Part shown: positions 55,263 to 64,000 of the stretch, piece after piece
How the letters are laid out: each line of letters begins with the position of its first letter
Numbering within the stretch: the stretch's first letter is position 1
Assembly (NCBI RefSeq): GCF_000153925.1
Contig: NZ_DS264358.1
Span: 62,001-126,000, forward strand
DNA length: 64,000 bases
Reading direction: 5' to 3'
Source of the DNA: [Ruminococcus] torques ATCC 27756
GTDB lineage: Bacteria > Bacillota > Clostridia > Lachnospirales > Lachnospiraceae
Program-made: the position numbers and the translations under genes
Notes under the pieces: model-generated
What the model was told of the DNA's origin: nothing
The model's database searches: none
What the model saw: the letters and a program-made list of their open reading frames with translations, nothing else

Positions 55263-58200
55263 TTATTTCACTCTTTTTCTTCTAAAGAATGTTACTACAG
55301 CGATTCCACCTGCTGCCAGAAGAACTGTCAGATATCCTGCGATATTTGCGCTGTCTCCTGTGACAACCGCTGTGCTGCCAACGTTTCCGCCGTTTCCGCC
55401 CGGTGTCGGATTCGGCTGCGTCTTAGGAACAAGACCTTTATAAGCTGCTTCCAGAGCCGCTTTCGCCGCATTCACATCATCTTGTGTCGCATTCGGATTT
55501 GCAAGGATCTTTTCTGCTTCTGCACGGGCTTTATCAAATGCCGCCCAGCTTTCTGCTGTGTACCCGTCCGATTTAATGTCTTTATACGCTTCATAAAGAT
55601 TCTTCAGTCCGCTTACATCTGCAGCGCCCGGGTCTGGATCCGGTGTCGGGTCTGGATCCGGCTTCGTTTCCTCTTTCTTGAGTGATTTAAACGCTTTTTC
55701 AAGATTCTCCGCCGCTTTATCCACTTTTTCCTGTGTTGCTTTTTCATTTGCAAGAACCGTTTCCGCCTCTGTACGTGCTTCAGCAAATGCCGTCCAACTT
55801 TCTGCTGTATACCCGTCTGCTTTGATACCTTTATATTTATTATAAAGCTCCTGCAGTTTGCTCTTATCCACTTTGCCCGGTTCTGGATCTGAAGTTACCT
55901 TGTCCTCTAAAATGAGAGATGTCATTGCTTTTGATAATTCTCTCTTCATGATTTCCACATCATTCGCATCTGCATTTTCCGCAGACGCCAATTCTTCTGC
56001 CTCTGCAATCTTGTTCTGAAGCGCATCCCATGATTCTTTTGTAAATCCTTCATTCTTGATTGCTTTTGCCTCGGTGATCACAGCAGTCAAACCTTCAATA
56101 TCTGCCGGAACGTCGGCCTGATGCAGTTTTAATTCTGCCGCAGCGCCATTGTTATTTGCCGCCTCCAGATAAACCAGACGCACATGTTTCGTAGTAACTT
56201 TGTTAAAATCAATTACTTTTGTATCCGCATTATTTTTCAATGTGCCTTCTGCATGCTTCGTATAATTTGTTCCGTCATTGCTGATCTGAATCTCATACTT
56301 AGTCACATTTCCGTTTGTTCCTGTCTGACGCGGCACATAAGTAAGTCCGTCAACCGCCATTGGTTCTTCCATTTCAAGATCGATCCAATGGGGCATAGTT
56401 GTGATATCCCACTTTGAATGCCAGATTGTGTTTGTGTCTCCATCCAGCGCTTTATCCGGCGCAGATCCGTTATCCTGATGCGAGGATGCTGTCGCCGTAA
56501 GTTTTGCATTATCTACATAGTTGACATTTCTTTCTTCAACCAGTGTCAGACCTGCCAGAGCATCTGCCAGCATTTTCTCATAACCGTCTACCGTACTCTG
56601 CATTTCTTCCGGCAGTCCGGTACGAATCTGCGAAAGCACGTACTCAAGCCATGCCGCCGATTCTTCTGTAAACGGAGAAAGATCCGACGGGATTGTCTTC
56701 TTGAGCGTTTCAATTCTGCTGTAGTCCGCTTCTTTGTAATCGCTGTCGTCTAAAACTGCTTTTATCTCTGCCGCCAAGTCATTGATTGCCGACGCGTCAG
56801 GATTATAAGCTGCAAATATCGCCTCTGCCTCTTTTACAAGCTGGGCAAGTTGTGCATTTTCCGTTTTTCCGATTACCTGATTTGCAGTAAGCACTGCGTA
56901 ATCAAGCGGCATTGTAGACGCAAAATCAGCATTCGTTCCAAGGCGGACGTCGTCCACGTAACCTGTGAACGCATTCTTAGTACTTCCGATTCTTTCGATC
57001 GGGAACATCGTTGTCGCAAGCAGCGGTCTTCCCTCTACCCGTTCATCGTCTCCAAGTACGTCTCTTAACTCTCCGTTGACATAGAGATATGTCTTATTCT
57101 GCTCATTTTTAAATTCCAGTTCTACCCATTCATTGACAGGCAGTTTATAGTTAAAGGAATAATCATGATTTTCTCTTGTGAAACCAACCTTTCCGGTTTC
57201 TTTTTGAACTGCTTTGATCGTTCCGTAGCTGCTTTCAAAGAGAATCTGTTCTTCGTCGCCGTCTGTTGTCCTCTTTACTTTTACGCGCAAATCATTTCCA
57301 AGTCCTGCCGTCGCAAGATCTGTACTTACATAGCTTTCTTTGCCTTCGAGCTTCAGCGCGTTTCTTCCGTCTACGCTTTCGATAGCGGCATTCTTTCCTT
57401 CTTTAAGATCCTGTCCGCTGCCGGAAGCATCTTTCATATTATCCATCGGATAATGAACTGCCGCGCCTTCTTCGTTTTTCTCTGTCTCGTATGTAAAGTT
57501 TGTCCGCGGAGCTGTTCCAAGCGCCGCATAATCTTCTTTTGCCGCGCTTAAGTCTTTATTTCCTTTTCCCCACAGCTTTGCGCCAAACAATGCGATCTCA
57601 TTGTCGATACGATCATATACGTCATATTCGCTGACACCGTTTTCCAGATAGTCTGTCATGTCGTTCCATACCGCAATAGCGCCGCCGATCATCTGTTTAT
57701 CTCCTGCCGGAATTGTCACTCCGCCGATAGAGTTGATTGCCAGATTATATAATGTATCTTCATTCAGATAATCATAGTAATAGCCGGCATTCGGAACAAT
57801 GTAGTAATTTCCGTCGTTGCAGTTGATCAAATCGTAACCCTGCTCGTACATCTTGTCCATATTTGCCCAGCCAAAGTTCCACAGGTTCATCTGCACGCCT
57901 TCGCTGCGCACCGAAGTTTCTCCCTTGATCGTGGAAAGACTTCCCCAGATACGCGGCGTACGTCCGCTGTCCTGCACATACTTAAGCATGTCGTCCGCAA
58001 ACTTTCTGTATGCTTCCGGCGCCGCCGTATATTCATCCGCGCCGACATGTACGACCGTATCTTTATCGAATACCGGATCGGACAGATCTTTTCCCATATA
58101 TTCATTGAAAATACTCTGTACGAATTCCAGACTTTCATCATATTTTTCTTTCAGCGCAAGATGATCGTTGTCTCTTCCGTATGTACCGTGACGCAGATCC

Positions 58201-60272
58201 GGTCTTACCTTTGTCAAAGCAAGAGAATGTGCCGGCGTATCGATCTCCGGTACAATATCCACTCCGTATACCCTTGATTCCTGAATCAGGTTTCGGAACT
58301 CGTCTTTTGTATAGAATACGTCTTTACTCGTCAGATCCGCCTTATACAGACCGTCTTTTCCGCCTTCTTTAATATCAGATTCCAGACGGAATGCAGAATA
58401 TGCCTGCATCGGATCTTCTCCGATCTGGGAATAGTGCTCCAGCGGGATCAGGTTATCGTTCAGATGGATCTGGAAGTCGTTCATCTTATACCATGACATC
58501 TGTTTTACCGTATCTTCCAGCCAGTCCATTGTAAACGTCTTACGTCCGACATCCAAAATGAATCCGCGCACTTTATAAAGCGGGTAGTCTCTTGCAACAC
58601 CCTGCGGAATATTTCCGTTCGCTTTCAGGCTCTGTAAAATCGTTCTTGTTGCCCAGAATGCTCCTGTTGTTGTCTCCGCTTCTACCGCAGTCTTTTCATC
58701 TACCGTCATAAGGTAGCCTTCCTCCTGCAGTCCCTTTCCTTCTTTTGTCAGCGCAAAGAAAAAGTCGCCTGCATTCGCCGAATCTGCAGTTACTACAGGG
58801 AGCGTCTGTCCCATAATTGCCTCATAATCTTTTGCAAATGCATCTGCCATTTCCTGAAGTTCTGCATCTTTAATGACAATACGGCTTCCCGCATTCGGAG
58901 CAAACGTTCCGGCATTTCCCTTCCATTCTCTGATTTCCGGCAAAACGTCCGGCGCTGCGTTATCTCCTTCTTTCGTTTCATATTCTCCCGGAACTGTTAC
59001 CGGAATTTCCTTGAAACGATAAGAGCCGTTTTCTTTATTCTCGATTTTAAAGGAAACTTTCACTGTCGTATCTACAACCGGCTGATAAAGATTCAAATCC
59101 GCATCTACAACCTGTTCATAATCCGTTCCGTTATATGTTACCTTTTCCGTTTTTGTTTCTTCCGGAATATGGACTGTCAGCTTCTTATCACCCTTTTTCG
59201 GAGTATCAACCGAGATTCCTTCCTCGATATCTACCTTAGGCTCGCCGCCGTATACTTCCATTTCATAAATCGAGATCGAATTCCAGCTTGCCCCTTCATT
59301 ATCAGGATCATTCTTTGTAAATGAATTGATGTACAAGCGCACATATCTTGCTTTCTCAACTTTATCCAACACGATTGCATCTTTCAATGCCTTCGGACGA
59401 TCCTGTACGTGCTTCACATCTTTCCAATCGGATTCCGCCGGCGCTTCTGCCGTGTTTGCGATCTGGATCTTATAGTCCGTCGCTTTTCTTGTTTCCCAGA
59501 AAATACAGACTGTTTTTACATCCATTTCTTTTCCGAGATCGACATAAATCCAGTGCGGGGCGTCCGCTACCGCGCTACTCCATCTTGAGCTTCGATCTTT
59601 TGTGTTGCCGTCAAACGCTTTCGCCGCGATCAAACTATTATCTTCTGTAGAATCTGCTGCTGCCGTTTTTTTCAGAGCCACGTTTTCTTCCGGGTCTTGC
59701 GGTTTTTCCGGAGTTGTCTCTTCTTTATCACGGATCTCAAATTCGCGAATCGAAACGCTGTCAAAAGCTCCTGTTTTCAACGACTCCACCGTCAGCTTCA
59801 CGTATCGGTAACTTACCGGTTTTTCCAGCGTTACCACTGTATCCTGCGGAAAACCTTCCGCCTGTTTATCCTCCGACTGATGGATCAAAGTCCACTTTGA
59901 ATTGTCGTTAGAACCTTCGATTTTGAACTTCCCGATCAACTGTTTTCCTACGGTAACTCCTGTACCGCCTTCACTTAAGATGCGGAACTGCGTAAAGGAC
60001 TTTTGTTCTCCCAAGTCCACTTGCAGCCATCCCGGGGCCGCACCTTCAGAAGACCACCGCGTTTCATCGTTGCCGTCAACTGCCTTTGACGCGCTCATAT
60101 CATTACCGTTTTGATTGTACTGGGCATTTGCAGTCGCCTGACATCCCAAAGCCAGATTCACCGCCTTGTCCTCTGCCCCTTCCGCAAGAGAAAGCATCCC
60201 ATTTGACAAGACGCAGCTTGCGCATAATGATACCGCCAATAGTCTTTTGAATGACTTTTTCACGTTATGCAT
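55263..60272 (-). CDS. Giant cell-surface beta-N-acetylhexosaminidase (GH20) with CBM32, LamG and FIVAR modules
   Basis: A 1,669-aa secreted protein. Signal peptide (about 1-32); two F5/8 type C (CBM32) modules (about 37-185 and 194-345); Ig-like segment; GH20b (about 440-557) and a GH20 TIM barrel (about 560-893) with the catalytic pair Asp746-Glu747 in HVGADEY; LamG (about 938-1075); a third CBM32 (about 1251-1388); three FIVAR repeats (about 1394-1610) separated by Pro/Asp linkers; a C-terminal membrane helix and RRKR anchor without a clear LPXTG. It would cleave terminal GlcNAc/GalNAc from host glycans at the cell surface. ATG 60272 precedes the signal peptide and has AAGGA nearby; a further upstream in-frame ATG is unsupported. 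Confidence 0.92.
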   Translation of the reverse strand: MHNVKKSFKRLLAVSLCASCVLSNGMLSLAEGAEDKAVNLALGCQATANAQYNQNGNDMSASKAVDGNDETRWSSEGAAPGWLQVDLGEQKSFTQFRILSEGGTGVTVGKQLIGKFKIEGSNDNSKWTLIHQSEDKQAEGFPQDTVVTLEKPVSYRYVKLTVESLKTGAFDSVSIREFEIRDKEETTPEKPQDPEENVALKKTAAADSTEDNSLIAAKAFDGNTKDRSSRWSSAVADAPHWIYVDLGKEMDVKTVCIFWETRKATDYKIQIANTAEAPAESDWKDVKHVQDRPKALKDAIVLDKVEKARYVRLYINSFTKNDPDNEGASWNSISIYEMEVYGGEPKVDIEEGISVDTPKKGDKKLTVHIPEETKTEKVTYNGTDYEQVVDADLNLYQPVVDTTVKVSFKIENKENGSYRFKEIPVTVPGEYETKEGDNAAPDVLPEIREWKGNAGTFAPNAGSRIVIKDAELQEMADAFAKDYEAIMGQTLPVVTADSANAGDFFFALTKEGKGLQEEGYLMTVDEKTAVEAETTTGAFWATRTILQSLKANGNIPQGVARDYPLYKVRGFILDVGRKTFTMDWLEDTVKQMSWYKMNDFQIHLNDNLIPLEHYSQIGEDPMQAYSAFRLESDIKEGGKDGLYKADLTSKDVFYTKDEFRNLIQESRVYGVDIVPEIDTPAHSLALTKVRPDLRHGTYGRDNDHLALKEKYDESLEFVQSIFNEYMGKDLSDPVFDKDTVVHVGADEYTAAPEAYRKFADDMLKYVQDSGRTPRIWGSLSTIKGETSVRSEGVQMNLWNFGWANMDKMYEQGYDLINCNDGNYYIVPNAGYYYDYLNEDTLYNLAINSIGGVTIPAGDKQMIGGAIAVWNDMTDYLENGVSEYDVYDRIDNEIALFGAKLWGKGNKDLSAAKEDYAALGTAPRTNFTYETEKNEEGAAVHYPMDNMKDASGSGQDLKEGKNAAIESVDGRNALKLEGKESYVSTDLATAGLGNDLRVKVKRTTDGDEEQILFESSYGTIKAVQKETGKVGFTRENHDYSFNYKLPVNEWVELEFKNEQNKTYLYVNGELRDVLGDDERVEGRPLLATTMFPIERIGSTKNAFTGYVDDVRLGTNADFASTMPLDYAVLTANQVIGKTENAQLAQLVKEAEAIFAAYNPDASAINDLAAEIKAVLDDSDYKEADYSRIETLKKTIPSDLSPFTEESAAWLEYVLSQIRTGLPEEMQSTVDGYEKMLADALAGLTLVEERNVNYVDNAKLTATASSHQDNGSAPDKALDGDTNTIWHSKWDITTMPHWIDLEMEEPMAVDGLTYVPRQTGTNGNVTKYEIQISNDGTNYTKHAEGTLKNNADTKVIDFNKVTTKHVRLVYLEAANNNGAAAELKLHQADVPADIEGLTAVITEAKAIKNEGFTKESWDALQNKIAEAEELASAENADANDVEIMKRELSKAMTSLILEDKVTSDPEPGKVDKSKLQELYNKYKGIKADGYTAESWTAFAEARTEAETVLANEKATQEKVDKAAENLEKAFKSLKKEETKPDPDPTPDPDPGAADVSGLKNLYEAYKDIKSDGYTAESWAAFDKARAEAEKILANPNATQDDVNAAKAALEAAYKGLVPKTQPNPTPGGNGGNVGSTAVVTGDSANIAGYLTVLLAAGGIAVVTFFRRKRVK

Positions 60273-60337
60273 TGCTTCCTTGTTCCTCCTTTTCATAACT
60301 TTTTCTCGGAAATAATCCCCTGATTTCCTCATAATAC

Positions 60338-60396
60338 AAGAAAAAAGGCAATCCCTGCTTTACCAACCATATAATCAGTTAAAAAGGTCTTGCCTG
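60338..60396 (-). promoter_or_regulatory. Possible attenuator in the leader of the GH20 gene
   Basis: On the reverse strand AGGCAAGACC can pair imperfectly with GGGATTGCCT, followed by TTTTTTCTTG, between the promoter (60468) and the start codon. The stem has two mismatches and a loop of about 30 nt, so this is tentative. Confidence 0.35.
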
Positions 60397-60444
60397 CTCT
60401 GTACAGCAATACTCTGTCACATATTTTCTTGTATCATCTAAATA

Positions 60445-60473
60445 ATGTTACCAATTTTCAACAAAAATGTCAA
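60445..60473 (-). promoter_or_regulatory. Promoter of the GH20 surface protein gene
   Basis: On the reverse strand TTGACA (60473-60468), a 17-nt spacer and TAACAT (60450-60445), about 170 nt before the ATG. Confidence 0.65.
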
Positions 60474-60574
60474 ATTATTTTCCGCTTTTTGCACCACTTT
60501 CCCTACCGGTTTCATTACTATCTTACAGCTTTAAAACTATCGTTCCCTCATATTTCCCCCTTTATTTTTGGTAA

Positions 60575-61816
60575 TTATATACAAACCTTCCCATAAATAT
60601 CTTTCGGAACGTACGCTTTCACTTCAATCCCTTCCGGAACATACTTCTCCGACAAAAGTTGTCCACGACTTCGGATAAGCTGAATTTTCGATGCTTCCGA
60701 GAAATCATACAAACGCTCCACATAGATCTGTTCTCTTCGTACGATCTCGAGAAGCGCCTTTTTTAGTTCTGCAAGACCTTCTCCTGTTTTTGCCGAAGCC
60801 GGAATTGAATATTCCGCCTGAAAATCCCGATAGCTGCCTGCCGACTCGAGTTTATCCTGCTTATTAAAAAGTGTGATCACCGGTCGGTCTGCCGCTCCAA
60901 GCTGACGCAATGTATCGTAAACGACATGCATTTGCTCATCCATTTGCGGATTAGACGCATCTACCACATGAATAATAATGTCCGCATACTTCGCTTCTTC
61001 TAACGTACTTTTAAACGCTTCCACAAGGTGATGAGGCAGTTTTCTTATAAAACCGACCGTATCTGTAACTAATATTTCCTGCGTATTATCGAGAACAAGA
61101 GAGCGGGTTGTAGTATCTAATGTAGAAAACAGCATGGCGTCTTCTAAAATGCCGGCATTTGTCAGCGCATTTTCTATACTGCTCTTTCCCGCCGATGTAT
61201 ATCCTACTAAAGCCGCCACCTTTAATCCCGACTGTTTTCTCTGTGTCCGTATTAATTCCCGATGCTTTTCCACGTCTTTTAGTTCTTTTTTCAGTCTGCT
61301 GATCCGTTCTCTGATCAAACGCCTGTCCATCTCCAGCTTTTTTTCTCCCGGACCTCTCGTTCCGATCCCCCCGCCGAGACGGGATAAAGATCTGCCAAGC
61401 CCCGCCAGTCTTGACGCTCTGTATCGAAGCTGAGCAAGCTCCACCTGGATCTTTCCTTCTCCCGATACTGCCCGCGCCGCAAAAATATCAAGGATCAAAA
61501 GCGTCCTGTCTATAATTTTACATGACAGTTCTTCTTCAAGGTTGCCTAATTGTGCGCTCGTCAGCTCATCGTCGCAAATAATCCCCGTCGCGTCAGTCTC
61601 CCATATAAGATCTTTGAGTTCCGTCAATTTGCCTTTCCCGATATATGTTCCCGGATGCGCGCTCTCTCTTGGCTGGATCAGCCTGCCGACTACAGCCGCT
61701 TTTGCAGTTTTCGCCAATTCCGAAAGTTCGTCAAGCGAACGGTTTGCCGCATCTTCATTTCCCGTATCGATTCCGACGAGGATCACCCTCTCGTCGATTT
61801 GCTCCATCTCATACAT
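60575..61816 (-). CDS. hflX: Ribosome-associated GTPase HflX
   Basis: A 413-aa GTPase: N-terminal HflX domain (ILVGIDTGN, ESAHPGTYIGKGKLTELK), a coiled-coil/Gly-rich linker (GGGIGTRGPGEKKLEMDRR), then the G domain with G1 GYTSAGKSS, G3 DTVGF and G4 NKQD. HflX splits stalled 70S ribosomes under stress. GGAG lies 7 nt before the ATG, just downstream of a 17-bp tandem repeat. Confidence 0.95.
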   Translation of the reverse strand: MYEMEQIDERVILVGIDTGNEDAANRSLDELSELAKTAKAAVVGRLIQPRESAHPGTYIGKGKLTELKDLIWETDATGIICDDELTSAQLGNLEEELSCKIIDRTLLILDIFAARAVSGEGKIQVELAQLRYRASRLAGLGRSLSRLGGGIGTRGPGEKKLEMDRRLIRERISRLKKELKDVEKHRELIRTQRKQSGLKVAALVGYTSAGKSSIENALTNAGILEDAMLFSTLDTTTRSLVLDNTQEILVTDTVGFIRKLPHHLVEAFKSTLEEAKYADIIIHVVDASNPQMDEQMHVVYDTLRQLGAADRPVITLFNKQDKLESAGSYRDFQAEYSIPASAKTGEGLAELKKALLEIVRREQIYVERLYDFSEASKIQLIRSRGQLLSEKYVPEGIEVKAYVPKDIYGKVCI

Positions 61817-61842
61817 ATTATTTCTCCGAATTTTCTTTTATG

Positions 61843-61945
61843 AGAATTTTCCCTTCACAAAGATTTTCCCTCCACATAGATTTTCCCTCCACATAGATTT
61901 TCCCTTTACGTAGATTTTCCTTTCACGAAAAATTCCCTTTCATGA
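61843..61945. repeat. 17-bp tandem repeat upstream of hflX
   Basis: Six units of the type AGATTTTCCCTCCACAT run from 61843 to 61945; two are identical and the others drift. On the hflX strand each unit contains GGAGGGAAAA or GAAGGGAAAA, which resembles a ribosome-binding site. The repeat fills most of the gap to the lipoprotein gene. Confidence 0.88.
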
Positions 61946-61969
61946 GAACTTTCTTTTGCCAAACGGTGT

Positions 61970-62554
61970 TTATCTCGTTTCCAAAAACTCGGCTTCTCTT
62001 TCCATCGCCGTATCTTCCGGATATTCGATCAGATACTCGGACGCTTTTTGCTTCGCGTTTTCCCAATCAGCCAGTTTTTCATAACAGACAACTTCGTTAT
62101 ATCTCATCTCCTGAATCATTTCAGCAGAATCTTTTCCATTTTCCGAATTCTTCTCTTCTTCACCTGACATATCTGTTTCCGCCATGGCAAGACCCGCCTG
62201 TATATATTCAAGAGCCGCCTCGTAATCCTCTGTCTTCATTGCACAAATACCCATCAGATTATAGATCTGAGTCGTCTGTACTACTCCTGTGTCAACAGCT
62301 TTTTTAAACGCATCGAGAGCCGAGCTATACTCCTCCTGCTCATAATATGTCATCGCAAGTCCCCGATACCCCTCTGCCGATTTCTTCTTATCCTTTTCTT
62401 CAGTCAGTTTTTCAAACTGTGCCTGCGCCTCTTTATAATCTCCTGCCTCCAATGCCTCTACACCTGATTTCGCACTGTTTGCACAGCCTGATGCCACAGT
62501 CGGCACAGCCATACAAAGAACTGCCGCCAACACGATCTGTTTTTTGATTTTCAC
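61970..62554 (-). CDS. Tetratricopeptide-repeat lipoprotein
   Basis: A 194-aa protein: signal peptide with lipobox VASGC (lipidated Cys24), then TPR-like helices (EALEAGDYKEAQAQFEKL, AMTYYEQEEYSSALDAFKKA, NLMGICAMKTEDYEAALEYI, YEKLADWENAKQKASEYL). It is anchored to the outer face of the membrane and probably scaffolds protein interactions; partners are unknown. The GTG start lies 7 nt after the stop of the metal ATPase, whose last codons provide a GGGGGTG ribosome-binding site, so the two genes are in one operon. Confidence 0.82.
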   Translation of the reverse strand: MKIKKQIVLAAVLCMAVPTVASGCANSAKSGVEALEAGDYKEAQAQFEKLTEEKDKKKSAEGYRGLAMTYYEQEEYSSALDAFKKAVDTGVVQTTQIYNLMGICAMKTEDYEAALEYIQAGLAMAETDMSGEEEKNSENGKDSAEMIQEMRYNEVVCYEKLADWENAKQKASEYLIEYPEDTAMEREAEFLETR

Positions 62555-62561
62555 GATTCGT

Positions 62562-64000
62562 TTACACCCCCGATTCCGGATACTTCATCATCCAAAATGA
62601 ATTCAAAATATTAATTACCATCACAACCATGTCTGCTATAATAGCGCTTTGCATCGTCACAAGACCGAAAAACGCAAGTATGACTAAAAATACTTTCATA
62701 CCGATCGCAAACAATACATTTCCCCGTACAGACCGGATCGTTCCTTTTGCGATCCGCACCGCATTTATAATCTTCGACGGCTCATCTTCCATAAGGATAA
62801 TGTCCGCCGCCTCAAGCGCGGCATCCGCGCCGAGACCGCCCATCGCGATGCCGATGTCTGCAAGCGCCAAAACAGGCGCGTCATTCATTCCATCTCCTAC
62901 AAACGCCAATTTTTCATTTTCCATGCGGTCATTGCAAAACTCTTCCAGAAGCTGCACTTTATCTTCCGGCATCAGCTCCGCATAAACGCTGTCGATTTTC
63001 AGCTCTGCCGCCACTTTTTCCGCCGTACGCTCGTTATCTCCGGTCAGCATAACCGTTCCCATATTTTTCTTTCGCATCCAGCGCATCAGTTTTCCCGTAT
63101 CTTTACGAATCGTATCCGCAATCAATATGTATCCCGCATACTTTCCGTCAACAGCCACATGAACGGCAGTTCCGTCTTTTTCCGTCTGTGCGTAGAGGAT
63201 TCCTTCCCGGTTCATCAGCCTTGTGTTCCCGGCATAAACTTCCAGTCCGTCCACAAACGCATGAACACCGTACCCCGGTTCTTCTTTCACATCTTTGATC
63301 CGCGTACTTTCAGCCGGCTTTCCATAAGCTTCCGCAAGAGACAGCGCCACCGGATGCTTTGAATAACTTTCCGCCAAAGCCGCAAGCTCCAACAGTCTTT
63401 CCTTTTCAAACTTATACGGAACAATATCTTTCACATGAAATACGCCTTCCGTCAGTGTTCCCGTTTTATCAAAAACATATGTGTCTACCCGGATCAGATC
63501 TTCCAAAACAGCTCCGCTTTTTATCAGAACGCCCTGCTTTGAAGCAGATCCTATCCCGCCCAAAAACGCAAGCGGTATAGAAACCATCAACCCGCACGGA
63601 CATGCCGCCACAAGAATGATCAATCCTCTGTATATCCACTCAGCCTTCGCCTCCACAAACATCATAGGCGGGAGAATGACAGTTAAAAGCGCGATCAAAA
63701 TAACGATCGGCGTATAATATTTTGTGAATTTATCTACAAAATGTACGCTCTCCGATTTGTTTTCATTTGCGCTTTCTACAAGCCGCATAATCTTCGCCGC
63801 AGTAGAATCATTGTACAGTTTCTCAACTCTGGCTTCCAACACGCTGTTCAGATTGATGCTTCCGCTGAACAGCCTGTCTCCGATCCGCACAGTGACAGGA
63901 TCCGGTTCTCCTGTCAGCGCTTTCATATCAACTGTTCCCGTTCCGCTTGTCACAACCGCATCAACCGGGATCTTGTCTCCCGGATGCAGTACGATCGTCT
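62562..64000 (-). CDS. P1B-type heavy-metal transporting ATPase, N-terminus outside window
   Basis: The frame is open to the window edge, giving about 478 C-terminal residues. The visible part starts in the actuator domain (PGDKIPVD, LTGEPDPVT) and includes the intramembrane AACPCGLM (CPC) metal site, phosphorylation motif DKTGTLTEG, SKHPVALSLAEA (HP locus), MLTGDNERTA and GDGMNDAPVLALADIGIAMG, then two C-terminal helices. CPC-type P1B pumps export Zn/Cd/Pb or Cu; specificity cannot be fixed without the N-terminus, though a ZntA/CadA-like pump is plausible. It is the upstream gene of the TPR lipoprotein. Confidence 0.9.
   Translation of the reverse strand, partial: TIVLHPGDKIPVDAVVTSGTGTVDMKALTGEPDPVTVRIGDRLFSGSINLNSVLEARVEKLYNDSTAAKIMRLVESANENKSESVHFVDKFTKYYTPIVILIALLTVILPPMMFVEAKAEWIYRGLIILVAACPCGLMVSIPLAFLGGIGSASKQGVLIKSGAVLEDLIRVDTYVFDKTGTLTEGVFHVKDIVPYKFEKERLLELAALAESYSKHPVALSLAEAYGKPAESTRIKDVKEEPGYGVHAFVDGLEVYAGNTRLMNREGILYAQTEKDGTAVHVAVDGKYAGYILIADTIRKDTGKLMRWMRKKNMGTVMLTGDNERTAEKVAAELKIDSVYAELMPEDKVQLLEEFCNDRMENEKLAFVGDGMNDAPVLALADIGIAMGGLGADAALEAADIILMEDEPSKIINAVRIAKGTIRSVRGNVLFAIGMKVFLVILAFFGLVTMQSAIIADMVVMVINILNSFWMMKYPESGV

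Overview
The window looks like a chromosomal segment of a gut Clostridia of the Lachnospiraceae type (Ruminococcus torques / Mediterraneibacter / Dorea-like; genus not certain). Supporting signs are A/T-rich intergenic DNA, strong GGAGG ribosome-binding sites with occasional TTG/GTG starts, sporulation genes (spoVG, YlmC/YmxH, a CwlC-like amidase, a Csp-like subtilisin), a PPi-type phosphofructokinase, a glgC-glgD pair, and two giant cell-surface glycan-degrading enzymes that suggest a host-glycan or mucin forager.

Layout. 1-6.1 kb: 3'-truncated reverse-strand gene for a secreted multidomain enzyme (SGNH esterase, GH123-like, LamG, BNR/sialidase-like fold, FIVAR, Ig repeats). 6.3-11.9 kb: small membrane protein, NUDIX hydrolase, heterodimeric ABC exporter behind nth, and a nucleotidyltransferase remnant. 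12.1-18.2 kb: subtilisin-like protease, PPi-PFK, glycosyltransferase, a tRNA-Gln/tRNA-Pro pair and an ECF sigma/anti-sigma pair. 18.3-23.8 kb: reverse-strand housekeeping genes (dapF, two CobW-like GTPases, exoA, truA, nrdR, ylmC). 24-27 kb: DUF3783, a DUF975-CmpB membrane fusion, a 47-aa ORF coupled to trhA. 27-31.1 kb: fructose locus (fruK, fruA, DeoR regulator). 31.3-34.2 kb: alarmone hydrolase, SDR, sporulation amidase, spoVG. 34.2-36.6 kb: glgC-glgD. 37-44.5 kb: murC, dnaD, dnaI, prs, kdpDE and a 47-aa membrane peptide. 44.6-53.8 kb: rpoC, rpoB, rplL, rplJ with an L10 leader. 54-64 kb: Rpn-type nuclease, giant GH20/CBM32 surface hexosaminidase, hflX, TPR lipoprotein, and a 5'-truncated P1B metal ATPase.

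Functional themes. The two surface enzymes (signal peptides, carbohydrate-binding modules, FIVAR stalks; the GH20 protein also ends in a membrane anchor) would release sugars from host glycans outside the cell. fruK/fruA and the PPi-PFK feed glycolysis, and glgCD stores surplus carbon. rplJ-rplL and rpoB-rpoC have separate promoters with structured leaders.

The most unusual signals are non-coding. (i) A family of palindromic intergenic elements with terminal GTAACAGTTCAGC-like inverted repeats sits before the tRNAs, before murC and, in tandem 98-bp copies, before dnaD. Its internal hairpins show a compensatory change. (ii) A roughly 37-nt motif is shared by the pfp leader, the rplJ leader and the terminator after the SDR gene. 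(iii) Two short-period purine-rich tandem repeats lie just upstream of fruA (10 bp) and hflX (17 bp). No CRISPR array, complete insertion sequence or prophage was seen.
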